Shown here in pieces: positions 10,145 through 21,975 of a DNA stretch of 64,000 nucleotides. The notes beneath the pieces are model-generated. The model did no database searches and had not been told where the DNA came from. It was given only the letters and a program-made list of their open reading frames with translations. This stretch comes from Metaphire vulgaris (lineage: Eukaryota; Annelida; Clitellata; Crassiclitellata; Megascolecidae): assembly GCA_018105865.1 (NCBI GenBank), contig CM030837.1, positions 10,070,725 to 10,134,724 of the forward strand. Reading direction: 5' to 3'. The position numbers and the translations under genes are program-made. Position 1 is the stretch's first letter. Each line of letters opens with the position of its first letter.

Positions 10145-11326
10145 ACCAAACTTGCACCGGCCATCCTTTACTGGAAAGTTTTGATGACACAATGCGCCAG
10201 GGACTGAGCAGGATCCTAAACATACGCCTATCGAACAACCAATGGGTTCAGGCCACGCTGCCTATTAGAGATTGGCGGACTGGGCATTCGTCGGGTGTCT
10301 TCGCTGGCATCTTCTGCCTTTTTGGCTTCAGCTGCGAGCACCTGCGGACTCCAGTCATCCATTTTCCAGAAGGCTGGGCTGGCCATTGACTCACACGAGG
10401 CTGCAATTCTCACCAAATGGAGCCTAGAGAGCCAGATCCCCATTCCAGCATCAGGCTCACTCGAAAAGCAGGCCACTTGGGACCGCCCAATAATTCTCAG
10501 GGAGATTACCAACTTGCTGAGCTCCGACCTTAGCCAATACCATCAGGCCCGCCTAAGAGCAGTGGCAGCGGAACACGCCAGCGACTGGCTTCATGCGCTG
10601 CCCATCAGCTCTTGCGGTCTGCGCTTAGATGATGAGATAACTAGAGTTGCAGTGGGTCTCCGTCTTGGCGCTGTTATCTGTGAGCGGCATCTCTGTCCCT
10701 GTGGAGAGCAGGTCCAGGAGAATGGGTCCCATGGACTCTCCTGCAAACTCGGACCAGGCCGCCTTGCACATCATTCCATGCTCAATGACGTAGTCTACCG
10801 GGCCCTGGTGCGAGCTAGCATACCATCGGTCAAGGAACCACCCGGTCTTATCAGATCCGATGGAAAGAGACCGGACGGCATGACCATGATTCCTTGGCAA
10901 GCCGGCCGCTGCCTGGTGTGGGACGTCACAGTGGCAGACACAGTCGCTGCCACTTATCTGCCATTGATGTCTCTCTCTACAGGAGCTGCTGCTGAAGCAG
11001 CATCATTCAGGAAAGTCGCCAAGTACACTGACTTGTCGGCCGACTATTTCTTCTTGCCATTGGCCTTCGAGACTCTTAGTCCTATCAGTCACGACGCACT
11101 CACTTTCATAAAAGAGTTGGGTCGTCATCTTTCCGTTCTTTCCGGAGACTCAAGGAGAGAAGTTTTTGCTCCAACGCATTTCGATGACGTTGCAACGCTT
11201 TAATGCGATTGCCTTTCAAGAAACTTTCTCTGCTTCTGATCCGGGTCAAGATGAGAGCTAAAGAGGATATATTTTTCTGTCTCCGGACACTTTTTTTAAT
11301 AAGTACCTCGGGAACTAAGTACCCAG

Positions 11327-11335
<9 letters not shown>
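10145..11335 (+). pseudogene. R2-type LINE, 3' third with restriction-like endonuclease
   Basis: Two frames, about 10145-10280 and 10295-11203, correspond to the C-terminal part of the element at 57037-59853 (from HPLLESFDDTMRQGLS onward). Visible parts: CPCGEQ...HGLSC (C-C-H-C finger before the nuclease), GKRPDGMTMIPWQAGR (PD of the nuclease), LVWDVTVADT (following D) and the conserved C-terminal ELGRHLSVLSGD. A frameshift near 10280 and loss of the usual last residues make it non-functional. The 3' untranslated part, TGTCTCCGGACA, a T run and CTCGGGAACTAAGTACC, is shared with the copy at 24550 and runs into (AT)n. Confidence 0.8.

Positions 11336-11378
<43 letters not shown>
11330..11378 (+). 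repeat. (AT)n microsatellite after R2-type LINE
   Basis: About 24 AT units at the 3' end of the element. The related copy at 24550-25444 also sits between AT repeats. Confidence 0.95.
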
Positions 11379-11381
<3 letters not shown>

Positions 11382-11511
11382 ACAGATTTCTACTGTCTTA
11401 TCGTTCACTGTCATTTCAGACCAATAACACAGATATAATTTTTTGACACAGGCGATTTGGGTGTGGATTTTTCACACTAGACTCTCCAAATGTGACCTTA
11501 ATGGTTGTGAT

Positions 11512-13194
11512 TAGAGATGTGCGGATACAGCAAAATGCCTACCCTACCCGTACCCGTGAAAAAACTTTTTTACCCTACCATACCCGTACCCGCTAGCGCC
11601 TATACCCTACTAGACCCGTACCCGTAAGCTGTGTACCCTACCCGTACCCGTACCCGACATTGGTTGGAATTTAGAGTTTTTGGGAGTTGGACCCGTACCC
11701 GCGGGTGCATGTACGGGTACAAGCCTACAAGGACCTGTACACGGACCCGTGTACCCGTATCCGTTCCTAGAGACTATATATAGAGAGGCAACAATGAAAT
11801 AGTAATTAGTCCAGGGGCAAGTGATAGTAAAAATTTCTCCCGTGGCAGTTTTAATGAACGGATGGTGTGACATATGTCATTGGAAGCAGAAAAGTATGTA
11901 GAATAACAATTTCGATGGTGGGAGTTGGTCAGATATTAATTTTCTTCGAAACCAAGACTACACTAATTAACCCATTAGCCATTAGCGCATGAGTTTTCAA
12001 ATTTCTTTAAAATTTGCTGTAAAATTGTGGTTTTAGTGGCATATCAACATGCAAGAGTTATAATTTTAAAAAATTAATATTACGTGAAATATTAGACAAA
12101 AAAATTTTGTCCTTAAAAAAGGACGCTATGCAGTATATGGTGCATGAACTTTTACTATTTTGTCGAACAACTGGAAACTACTTAATGGTCAAAAAACTGT
12201 TTGGAAGAGTGCAGCCTATAATATTTAAACTGTCAGGTATCGTAGACTATTGTGTAATATACCAAATTGAAGGTCTTTTCATTCTGAACATAAATGATCT
12301 CTTGGTATTTTGTGTTTACAGTACTGGTTTCTAAGTTATTTTGAAATGTATGTGATTTTGGCGGCCATCTTGGAAACAGGTGGATATCGCCGCTCGGCCA
12401 CCTCTGACCAACTCCCACCATCGAAATTGTTATTCTACATACTTTTCTGCTTCCAATGACATATGACACACCATTCCTTCATTAAAACGCCCACGGGACA
12501 CCACATTCCCCCTGACTAAATAGTAAAAATAAATTCTAGTACTTAGGAATCAGGATAATCCACTTGGCAAATAGTAGGCCCGGGTTCTGAAGTCTGGAGT
12601 CTGGACTACTGGTTGGTAACATTGTGTAATACAACTAGTCAGCTAGCCTAAGCCTACATGAATGTCGGACATGCATTAGAACTTCTAGAAGACTCGATGG
12701 GCTTGTTTCAAATATTTAGTAGATATAATTTATTTATGAGCAGGCATTAAGGCTCAAGTTAAACAACAAAACTTTACCAGAAGAACTTTCTCGGTCGAGG
12801 AGTCCTTGGAGGAGTCAGAGGACGCCATTATAGATTTATTACTGATGATATCAGATGACGTCATCTGTATTTCCTTTATGTTTTCAGTAAGTAAAATGCA
12901 TGCTGTCTGACAAACTGAACGCGATATATAAGTTACACTAATACACTTTACTCAATAGTCAATATTATTTTTCTATTACTGTATTGCTAATTTGCTATAG
13001 TAGTGAGAAATGAAAATATAATTTTTCGGGTAAAAACGGGTATACCCGTACCCGTAGCCGCTATACCCGTACCCGTAGCGCTATACCCGTACCCGACCCG
13101 TACCCGAAAAATGTGTACCCTATCCTACCCGAACCCGCGGGTACGGGAACGGGTAGTGTATACCCGCGGGTACGGGTATATTCGCACATCCCTA
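11512..13194. mobile_element. non-autonomous hAT element with TACCCG-rich ends and 8-bp target duplication
   Basis: Termini TAGAGATGTGCGGATA (11512) and TATTCGCACATCCCTA (13194) are inverted repeats, and GTTGTGAT is duplicated on both sides (11504-11511, 13195-13202), the 8-bp duplication expected for hAT. Subterminal regions 11540-11755 and 13030-13180 are dense arrays of TACCCG/CGGGTA words, which probably act as transposase-binding repeats (inference). No transposase is present. A second inverted-repeat element occupies 11812-12514. Confidence 0.85.
11812..12514. mobile_element. MITE-like inverted-repeat element nested in hAT
   Basis: 95-bp arms 11839-11933 and 12403-12497 are reverse complements with only a few differences; the inner 63 bp (CATATGTCATTGGAAGCAG ... 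GGTGGGAGTTGGTCAGA) is exact. The match extends outward to CAGGGGCAAG/CATTCCCCCTG ends. The inside has no transposase. At 11966 it includes TTAACCCATTAG...GCGCATGAG, similar to the piggyBac terminus at 62980-63000, which may be a relic of another insertion. No clear target duplication. Confidence 0.75.
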
Positions 13195-13202
13195 GTTGTG
13201 AT

Positions 13203-14640
13203 ACTTCAAAAAATCTCTATGCCTCTGTTTAAGTGGTTTCAGGTCTTTAAATTCGCAATATAATTTACTAGTTGGGTCACCTGTATATTGCAACAACTGG
13301 TTTTCGTCTGCGTCTCGTGCTCAGTTATGCAGATGCAGTCAACTATGTCCAAAATTTAGCATACTACACTGTATCAATCCTACGATAACTGGTAGTGCGT
13401 GACTATATTTCGATGCACATCGTGCAGGAATTTCTTCAAATGTTTTAAAGCTTACCTTTCGGCGGATCTCATTTGTTTTACACGTATGTAATCACATTAC
13501 ATTTTGCAGCAGATGTAAACTAAATCAAATTTATAACTTGTGCTGTTTAAAGAAATGGAGGAATGTGATGAAACGTTAGACGTAGAGTACAGCCACTAAA
13601 GTATTACGTTATCCACAGTAACAACTACACGGTAAATTTGAGTAGAAGATGCGCCAATAAGTGACAAAATTGCGATAAAAATGGTTTGACAGTAACGGTG
13701 TATAGAATGGGAAGTCTCGTTCGAAAGAACAAACTTGGTTAAAGTATGAAACACCTCGTCGTTATACGCGTAGAGTTAAGAACATCTACAGTTCTCGATA
13801 GAGTTTTGGTCTTTGTCGTACGGCGTTTGGGGTGGCAATGTATATGGCGCCGTAAACTAGATTTGACGACGCTCTTGTGACTTGCGCTCTCACCTGTAGG
13901 ACCAGCAATTTTCATAAAGATTTTAACATTTTTAAAATATTGAATCAAGCAAGCAAGACCTGTCAAGGACAACACTTGCTCATGCGGTGTGTCTGCCACG
14001 CTGTGAGAAAGCTGGTTCAAATTATATATGCAATTAAGCATGCAGTTTTAAGGAGCAACCAATGGTCGATGCGTTTCAACAATATCGCATTTAAAGTAAC
14101 TTTTTCAACTCGTTCTTCATTGGGCGGAACTCCTACCCATGTTCGTAATCGTTTACTAACAGATCAGCTATCAGTTTCTCTTTCACGTAATCGATATAGG
14201 ACGCCAACTGGTTTGGAATTTCATGTCATAAAGCACTGTACGTTTTTCTCAAGATTTAACGTATACCATCCTTTACATTTTTTCACACAAATGTAGTTCC
14301 AAAAGCAGAAATGAATTCACGAGCAAAGCGTTTAAATGAATAAAATTCTAAAGTTTAAGACATTGATAAAATGCTATCAAATTTCTTTTTTAAAATTTGT
14401 CCTCGATTACAAATCAATAATTTGCGTTAGCAAAATCATAAGAAAGTAAGTCGTCAATAACCAATTAACCATAGATTCCTGAAATGAATGGAATGACGGC
14501 GACCGCGCTCGGGCCCGCGAACTTGGGTCCATTGAATTTTTGACACAACAGCATCTATTACTTCCATAACTTTGATAGATACAGCTGCAAGAATTGGTGT
14601 TATAGCTAACAGCGAATTTTCTACTAATATCAAGCAACCG
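13203..14640. other. no gene recognised
   Basis: About 1.4 kb of mixed composition. The longest frames are 13877-14296 on plus and 13739-14041 on minus; neither has a recognisable motif, compositional bias of coding sequence or a plausible splice context. A GC island GCGCTCGGGCCCGCGAAC at 14507-14524 is the only compositional anomaly. Confidence 0.5.
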
Positions 14641-14689
14641 TAAGTACGTCGCTACTTATTTAATTAACAAATTAATGTGTGTTCATTGT

Positions 14690-15374
14690 GTTGTTGACAC
14701 CATGGCGTCTATAATACACGCTGCAACTGGAGTTGCACAGTGTGCTGTCATCTGCATATCGTAGGTCATCTATAATATTATTTTTTTTCTCATATCGTTA
14801 TTCTTTCTAATCCTTCTACTTTTGCATATTCACTTCTCCATATTCGTTGCAAAAGTCTGGCGATAAGATAGATAACCCTGCCCTGTCCCTTATGAAATTT
14901 TTATCCATTTACCTATTTTTCTTCAGCTCTTATCGCTGCTTCTTGATTCCAGTACAGGTTTTGAAATATCCTCATGTCCTTCCCATCAAGGTCTATGTTC
15001 TCTAGGCATTTGACCATATTTTCATGTTTTCATGTTTTATACTATCAAATGCTTTCTCATAATCTCATAATCATAATCTATGAAGCACAGGTACAAATTA
15101 TTTTGCGTCTCTATGCATCTTCCGCTATTCATCCTTAGTATAAATACCGCGTTTCTACATCCGTTTCCTTCTTTTAACCCGTATTGTTCTTCAGATACTC
15201 TAGCCCTCATTTTACTTTTGCTCCGTTCAAAAGTACTTGTAATAAAAGCTTCATTATATGGCTTATTAATCTTATTGTTCTGTACTCTTTCCATTCTATT
15301 GTTTCTGGCTTTTTGGGCAATGCAATAAAATTTAATATGGATCTTTTAGTATTATTCCTTTTTCATACTGTACA
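14690..15374 (-). pseudogene. RTE-like LINE RT fragment, minus strand
   Basis: Reverse complement contains YADDSTLCNSS (14725-14755) and upstream CFIDYDYE and SEEQYGLKEGNGCRNAV (15037-15294), corresponding to the palm and EEQ(A)GF blocks of RTE RT. Related to RTE3 (20540-21975). Many breaks. It is joined at 15375 to a plus-strand RTE through a hairpin. Confidence 0.7.
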
Positions 15375-15410
15375 TACTTCTTGGCTAAAGAATGGGTTAG
15401 CCAAGAAGTA
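15375..15410. repeat. hairpin at LINE-LINE junction
   Basis: Perfect 14-bp arms TACTTCTTGGCTAA and TTAGCCAAGAAGTA with an 8-nt loop. It sits exactly where a minus-strand LINE meets a plus-strand LINE. Confidence 0.8.
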
Positions 15411-15414
15411 GTAC

Positions 15415-17314
15415 AACTGTGTAAGCAAAGAAGGGAAATTAGAATAGAAGGAACAGATAAACTGGATTACTAGAGAAATAAAAAGAAAATTAAAAAGAGA
15501 TAAAGAGAATTGTCTACAAAACACTTGCAAAGAAATACAAAACAACTACAGTGCCAACAGAATTCAGGAAATGTATAAAGGAATCAAAAAACTAAGTGAC
15601 GACTATAACATGAAAGGAGCAATAATAAAAGATAAAAACGGGAGAATCTTAACAAATAACATGGAAATAACAGACAGATGGAGAGAGTATTACAAAGAAC
15701 TATATACACACCAAAATGAGACAGACTCAATAGTGCTCCAAGAAATACCAAGCACGAATATTCAGGAGACTTCATCCAACATCTTGAAAGAGGAAGTACA
15801 ACAAGCAGTGAAAGAACTCAAGCGAAATAAAGCCCTGGCATTGATAATATAACAACTGAACTAGTGAAAGCAGGAGGAGAAACACTTACAGACACCCTGT
15901 ATGAACTAATTAATAAGATCTACTACAACGAGAGACAGTGCCAGATGACTGGACAAAAGGAATTATCATACCAATATACAAAGGAAAAGGAGACAAAGAA
16001 TTATGCGATAACTATAGAGGAATAACTCTGCTCAGCATACCAGGAAAAGTCTTCACAAAGATTATACAAAAAGAATCAGTAGTTATATAGAAAAGATAAT
16101 GGGAGAAGAACAAGCAGGATTCAGACCTGGAAGAAGTACCATAGACCAACTCTTTACCTTAAGACAACTGATAGAAAAATACACAGAGGCAAATAAAACT
16201 GTATACATCAATTTCATCGACTACAAACAGGCTTTTGACTCAGTATGGCACGAAGGCTTATGGCAGGCTATGAGAAACATTGGTATAGAAGAGAAACTAA
16301 TAAATCTAATACAAGCAATATACAAAAAAATGGAAAGTGCAGTAAAAGTTGATAAAGACCTATCAGAATGGTTTAAAACAGAAGTCGGGAATAGACAGGG
16401 ATGCGTGCTATCTCTTCATAATAATTCTAGAAGTAATCTTTAAAATAGCAACTGAGAATCTAAACATTGGAGTGAATTGTAGTCGAGAAAATATATCAAA
16501 CCTTAAATTTGCAGACGATGTAAGCTTACTAGCGGAGAGTGCTAGAGGTTTAAAAAGGCTTACAGACCAAGTAAATCAAACAAGCAGAAGATTTGGACTC
16601 CGGATTAATCCAGCAAAAACTAAAGTCATGGCAGTCAACAAAAAAAGAGTGAAAATGATACACATATCAGTAGAAGGAAATAACATCGAACAAGTAAATA
16701 ATTTTACATATGTGGGAGGAGAAATATCAAGCGATGGAAGACACGAACAAGATATTAAAAAGAGAGCAGCAAAAGGATTACGGACAATGGGAAGACTTAG
16801 ACATATTTGGAATGCTAAAGAAATAAAGATCAACACACAAAAATTCAAATATACAACACTATCATTGTTCCACAAATGCTTTATGGATCAGAAACGTGGA
16901 TATTAAAAAGAGCAGATGAAAACAGACTATTGGTGGCAGAAATGAGTTGTTTGAGAAAGATATTGGGAGTAAGTAAATTACAAAGAATAAGAAATGAAGA
17001 CATCAGGAAAAGACTGGGAATGAAAGAGACAATAATAGATAAAATCAGAAGAAGAAGACTTAGATGGTATGGACATGTAAATAGAATGAACAGCAACAGA
17101 CTCCCATATAAAGCACTCTACACATACAAAGAAGGAAAAAGAGGAAGAGGAAGACCCAGGAAAAAGTGGATGGATAACATCAAAGAAGACTTCGAAAGAT
17201 ATCAAATGACAATAATAGATGGAATGAGATTAACAACGGAAAAAGATAAATGGAAAAGTTTTGTGTCTAGCTATTGCCGCTAATGAGCTGGCAGAAAGCA
17301 ACTATGATGATGAT
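15415..17314 (+). pseudogene. RTE-like LINE (RTE2), frameshifted
   Basis: AT-rich retrotransposon in frames 15571-15852, 16099-16443, 16349-16906 and 16876-17283. Order: MKGAIIKDKNGRIL, EEVQQAVKELKRNKALA, EEQAGFRPGRSTIDQL, FIDYKQAFDSVWHE (catalytic D), VGNRQGCVLS, KFADDVSLLAES (DD), FTYVGGEISSDGRHEQDI, LYGSETWILKRADE and KRGRGRPRKKWMDNIKED. It is close to the RTE1 layout but a different subfamily. The 3' end is a short (GAT)n at 17305-17317. The N-terminal endonuclease is absent and there are at least three frame changes. Confidence 0.85.
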
Positions 17315-17318
17315 GATG

Positions 17319-19710
17319 ATACTGTACAGTAGGGAGGAGTGAACGTAATGGATAATTCTTTTTCTCGAGTATGTTTATGTAATATCCACCAAAACTTGCC
17401 ATCGGTATTACTCATTTACCATGTGAAATTTTTCTTAAATCTATTGACATCTTCTGCCCCCAACAAATGGTTTCATGTTCAGCGATTGATCAACCATTGC
17501 AATAAATGGGTCTTCTCGCATGCGTACAATGTACAGTGTACACTGTATAGTCTATACAGTGTATATTAGTGTATAAAGTAGTATCAAGATATATTTATTC
17601 CTAATTTGTACTAAAGACTGACAATAATTTTTATTTACATAAAATATATTCGGTCTGAGAAATGTCCAACAACCTGCATTTTTTCAAAAGGTCTAATTAA
17701 AGATGCAAAGTTGTGGTTGTGCGATATTCGCTTTTTCTATTGAATGCTGGCATGATGGTTCGTGCAATGATCCTGCTCGGCTCTAATGAAGCTAGCTCTT
17801 GCTTACTGACCTATGCCAGCTGTTGATGCTTCAGCTACTGCCTTCACACACCTTTCCACTGCTTGTGTGTGACAAGAAAATCGGGGGAAATCAACAAATC
17901 CAGTATCTTCATTATGATATATGTAGTGAAACAGAGCATTGTCCAGTGATTACTGCTTGAGTGATTACTGCTTGACACATGTCAAGTAAATATTTCTGAC
18001 CAGAACTCAAGTCACCAACAGTTACAGGAGTAAAGTCACATGGTATCAGCTCATAGGAAATAATCGGCATTGTTTCACATTTCTGCAACCGAGATCCAAT
18101 AGGTCTAGTGAAACTTCAAGGTCCTGTTGTTCTGCCATCTATGTGCTCAAACAAATGTCGAAGTGGTAGTTCATTCGCATGCAGAAGACAAACCACTGCA
18201 AAGGTCGTTTAACATGTACTTCAAGAAGTCTTATAATACCACCGTTCTTACCAACATTAAGTGCTGTGCCATCACATCCAACTACCAGCAGATGCTGGGC
18301 ATAAATGTCATTTCTCCGCAGAAAGGTAACAATAGCTGCTTGAAGACGTGTTCCTCAACAATTACTTTACGGTGAGTGGTTCGGTCAACCGTTTCTTTAG
18401 TTTTATCCTTTCTTCCATCAAAATATAAACCTAGTATTGTTGTTGTGTCAGTTAATGCTTCGGACAGAATCATATCGCGATACTTCCGACGCTCTCTTCT
18501 AACTTTACTTTTGTGAAATACTTCACTACAGTCTTCAGCAGTTACAATACCATAGTCTTGTAAGACTGCTGATAGTGTGGTAGTGAAGGACGCAACTGCT
18601 CTGTCTGAAATGGCATGTCGTTCAGAAGCCCTGGCAGTATTCTGCAACTGACGCCTCTGCTGCATTTTATTTCGCCAGTAGTACCTGTCTCAGCAACAAT
18701 ACCGGTAGACAGAATGTCGGCTTCAGTTTCATCGTTTGTAGAGCAGCTGAAGTTACCTTCTGTGTCAGAACCGAAGTCATAGCACACAGAAGATTCCGTC
18801 TGTCTGGTAGATTGTGTTGAACTTGATTCAAGCCGGTATTTAGTAAGTCTATCTTCCTCCTGCGACTTTCCCCTCCCTCGTTCCTCCAACATCAAGGTAG
18901 CTGCACGATCAACTCCGCCTATCATCATCTTGCGTGAACTTTTTGGGTCCTGAAGAAACTTCTGCTCTAAAACAGGAATCTTGCTCGACTTTTTATATCT
19001 GCATAACGAATAATTATAATCAGCACACTTCCAGGCTGCAATGTCAAGAAAGAATTTTTCTGACATGTTCTCTGAAATCATTGACTTTCGGTTCATACTT
19101 TTCATTTCTCCTTGACGCAGGATACCATAGCAGTTTGTTGTATTTTTCACGGTGCCCCTGAATTAGCTGCACAAGTCGAGTCACAGTCACTGTTGGAATG
19201 GAGACTCTCCTCAATATTTTTAAAAATTTTCATAACCAAGACATCGGAAATTTCAGAAATAGTTGGCTCTTTGTTAGGATTACTGTTATAGTTTAAAGAT
19301 CTGATCTTACCTACCGATAATCCATTAGCACGTCCTCCACTGTTGGCAACATTAAAATTCATCCGCAGAGGGTTGCCTAAAATCGGATATTTAGATGGAT
19401 TTCGTAACATTATTTAGAAATAAACGTTCAAATTACAGCAATCTACATAAAGCCAGCACATGCGTCAGAAAATGACGCATTATCAGTAGTGAATTGAAAA
19501 TTAGATCACGTGGAACGTTGATATGTGGACTTTTGGCGGTTTTTCCTGACATAAAAACTTCTGGCTCCTGTTGGGGACAGAAGATGTCAATATTGAAGAC
19601 TGCAAATTTTTATGTGGAGTACTCATGGTAAGTGACAACTTTTGAAAGGTATTAGATTTCATAATTCGAACATTCATATTTTCACTCCACTCCACCCTAC
19701 TGTACAGTAT
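17319..19710 (-). mobile_element. DNA transposon of unassigned superfamily with long imperfect TIRs
   Basis: Outer 16 bp are exact inverted repeats (ATACTGTACAGTAGGG). Similarity continues patchily for about 150-200 bp, including GGAGTG, CTTACCATG/TTTACCATG and ATATTGACATCTTCTG/GACATCTTCTG followed by CCCCAACA. Minus-strand coding sequence (17820-19410) occupies the centre. The left end has a second genomic copy at 2740-2926, proving that it is mobile or repeated. Subterminal palindromes such as GTACAGTGTAC lie near 17535. No target duplication could be defined because the outer bases are themselves palindromic. The superfamily is not recognised from the sequence. Confidence 0.65.
17820..19410 (-). 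pseudogene. putative transposase-like protein with FDGRKD / GCDGT / CHTQAVER motifs
   Basis: Minus-strand frames 19410-19147, 19150-18542, 18665-18282 and further downstream. The conserved-looking core runs ISDRAVASFTTTLSAVLQDY, SKVRRERRKYR, GLYFDGRKDKTKE, VIVEEHV, VGCDGTALNVG (around 18260-18300), GGIIRLL, LHANELPLRHLFEHIDG (18125-18180, after a 1-base shift) and FPRFSCHTQAVERCVKAVAE (17820-17885). I recall similar uncharacterised proteins in many invertebrates, but I cannot name the family. The acidic residues in FDGRKD, GCDGT and QAVER could form an RNase H-like triad; this is inference. At least three frameshifts. Confidence 0.5.
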
Positions 19711-19944
19711 ACATTTCATTAACTATTATTGTTATCCTGTTTCCTCTGATGCTGTTAGCATATCTGTTGTTATTTCATGTGGTCGTGGCGCTTTGTTTTC
19801 CTTCATTTTGCTTAGTGCCGCCTTTATTTCTTCTTTATTTCTTCCCTCGTCATTCTTAATTGTTTAGCCATTTTTCCTTTGCCTTCATGCGTTGCTCTTT
19901 TATTTCCTTATTGAGTTGCGGTACTTTGTTTAGGGTTACCAGAC
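19711..19944 (-). other. probable LINE linker fragment
   Basis: Pyrimidine-rich on plus, with words such as GTGGTCGTGGCGCTTTGTTTTCC that read on minus as the RT N-terminal pattern (KALRPHEIT). Too short and degraded for a firm call. Confidence 0.35.
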
Positions 19945-20172
19945 GTCTTCAGGTCTAAGTTTAATCCTTCCTTTTTCTGAAATTATTTCCTCCATAGCTG
20001 TAACAACCTAGCCTCACTGCCCTTTGGATGTTGACTATTGCCTGGCTGATCATATACCTTTCCCATAGCTATTTCAAGAAAGGCCGAGAGCCTAAGAATA
20101 AGCAGCTACTGTTGTGCTGCTTTCAAGGCGCTATAGAAATCCACGAGATTTTACTTACTTACTTACTTACGA
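19945..20172 (+). mobile_element. L2-type LINE family A, 3' end only
   Basis: A 5'-truncated insertion with only the last ~225 bp: GTAACAACCTAGCCTCACTG, CTGGCTGATC, GAATAAGCAGCTACTGTTG, GCGCTATAGAAATCCACGAG and a terminal (ACTT)n. Near-identical to 770-985. Confidence 0.85.
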
Positions 20173-20334
20173 CCTTAAATGATAAGGAAAACCTTCAATT
20201 CCGTGGCGCCGTCGTTAAGGGCGTTTGTCCTTAACATGGACATAAAATATCTAAAAATTTTATACAAATAGTTATTACCAATCTTATACATTACGCTAGA
20301 GAGCAAAGGGATTTTGTAAATGATTGATATTGAT

Positions 20335-20428
20335 TGCTAAAAGGTCATCACTAGTTCTTTGTGCCTTTTTGCGTCTGTAAAGTTCATTGGTCGCCGACAT
20401 AGCAATACATGGCACATGAAGAAGAACA
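20335..20428 (+). mobile_element. RTE3 LINE 3' end fragment
   Basis: Short piece with GGTCGCCGACATAGCAATAC and ATGGCACATGAAGAAGAA, matching the 3' end of the RTE3 copy at 21935-21975. Confidence 0.6.
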
Positions 20429-20539
20429 TTCTACAAAAAGTCATACAAGGTAATCACTAGTTTTTTGTGCTTCTCTGACGCCCTGAAAAGTCTGACAAGC
20501 CAATGTGTTTTGCGTGTCCTTAAATTCTTTGCTACTGAT

Positions 20540-21975
20540 CTCAACAACAGAGATGATAATATTCGCAGGAGAAATAGGAATTCAAAAACTAGCGGAGATA
20601 ACAAGCACGTTCTACGATAGAGGAGTTCAACCAGAAGAATTATGCAGTTAAATCCTTGTGGCTACGCCGAAAAAGTAAGCACAAGGGAATGCAAAGAACA
20701 CAGAACAGAGTCATGTGAACAAAATAATTTGAATAGTACTGCTACAGAGAGCAAGACAAAAACAAAAGATCAAATAAGTGAAGAACAGTTTGATTTCAAA
20801 GAAGATAGTGGTTGTAGGAATGCAATCTTTGTCATAAGGATGCTGAGTGAAAGATGTATTGAAAAGCAGAAAGATCTTTACTTGTGCTTCATTGATTACG
20901 AGAAGGCTTTCGACAACATCAAACACGAAGACCTATTTGAAAGCCTATAAATAAAGTAGGAATCGACGGTAAATACAAAAGACTAATAGCGGATCTATGC
21001 TGGAAACAGGAGACAGATATTAGTCTAAATGGGGAAATTGGGAAAAGGATAAAGATATTAAACTGATTGAGGCAGGGGTGCGGACTATCACCAGACTTTT
21101 TTAACTTGTGCGGGGATGAGATATTCGAAAAGATCAAAGAGATGGAAGGTATAAGGATAGGAGGTCAAAATATCAATAACATAAGATTTGCGGATGATAC
21201 AACAAGACTGTTCGCGTACTCGGAAAGAGAGCTGCAGAAATTGATGGATAAACTAGCAGAGGAAAACGAGGGAAAGGGACTAAAAATAAACATAAAGAAG
21301 ACCTCTACTATGGTAATAACAAAACAGAAATAAGTGCCGAAATGCAAGATCTTATTAAACAGAAGAGAAATAGAACAAGTAGCTTATTTATAATATTTGG
21401 GAAGCATTATTACAAGTGATGGAAGAAGTGATAACGACATTATAACAAGAATAGGTATGGTAAAATCGGCCTTCATGGAAATGAAAAAAATATTAATGAA
21501 TAAGAAAATATCCATAAAAACAAGGCTCATAATGCTCAAATGCTATGTATGGTCAGTTTTGCTATATGAATTTGAGATGTGGAACATATCAAATATGATT
21601 AAAAAGAAATTAGAGGCTGCAGAAATGTGGTTTGATAGGAGGATGCTAAAGGTTCCATGGACAGACAAAAGAACTAACGAAGAAATACTACAGATGTTGG
21701 AAGAGAGACAGACACTGATGACTACCATCAAGTTAAGACAGATTAAATTTGTTGGGCTCGTGATGAGGAAAGACGGTTGGGAGAACCTGGCAGTGGCAGG
21801 CGTGGTGGAGGGCAAAAGATCAAGAGGAAAACAAAGATTAAAATACACAGACAGAATGAGAGAGGGAATGGAGATAGAAAATAACATCGAACTCTTGAGG
21901 AGCACTAGAGACCGCAAAAAGTGTAAAGTCCATGGTCGCTGACGCAGCAATGCATGGCACCTAAAAGAAGAAAGA
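20540..21975 (+). pseudogene. RTE-like LINE (RTE3), frameshifted
   Basis: Frames 20642-20950, 21067-21333 and 21397-21942. Blocks: SEEQFDFKEDSGCRNAIF, LCFIDYEKAFDNIKHEDL (catalytic D), LRQGCGLSPDFFNL, RFADDTTRLF (DD), LKINIKKTSTMV, YLGSIITSDGRSDNDI, WTDKRTNEEILQ and RLKYTDRMREGMEIE. One stop and one frameshift lie between palm sub-blocks and another before the thumb. The 3' end ATGGTCGCTGACGCAGCAAT is also seen at 20370. Similar copies at 39590 and 52300. Confidence 0.85.

Noticed and set aside
13877..14296. 139-codon plus-strand open frame as host gene
   Set aside because: No motif, splice context or compositional support found.
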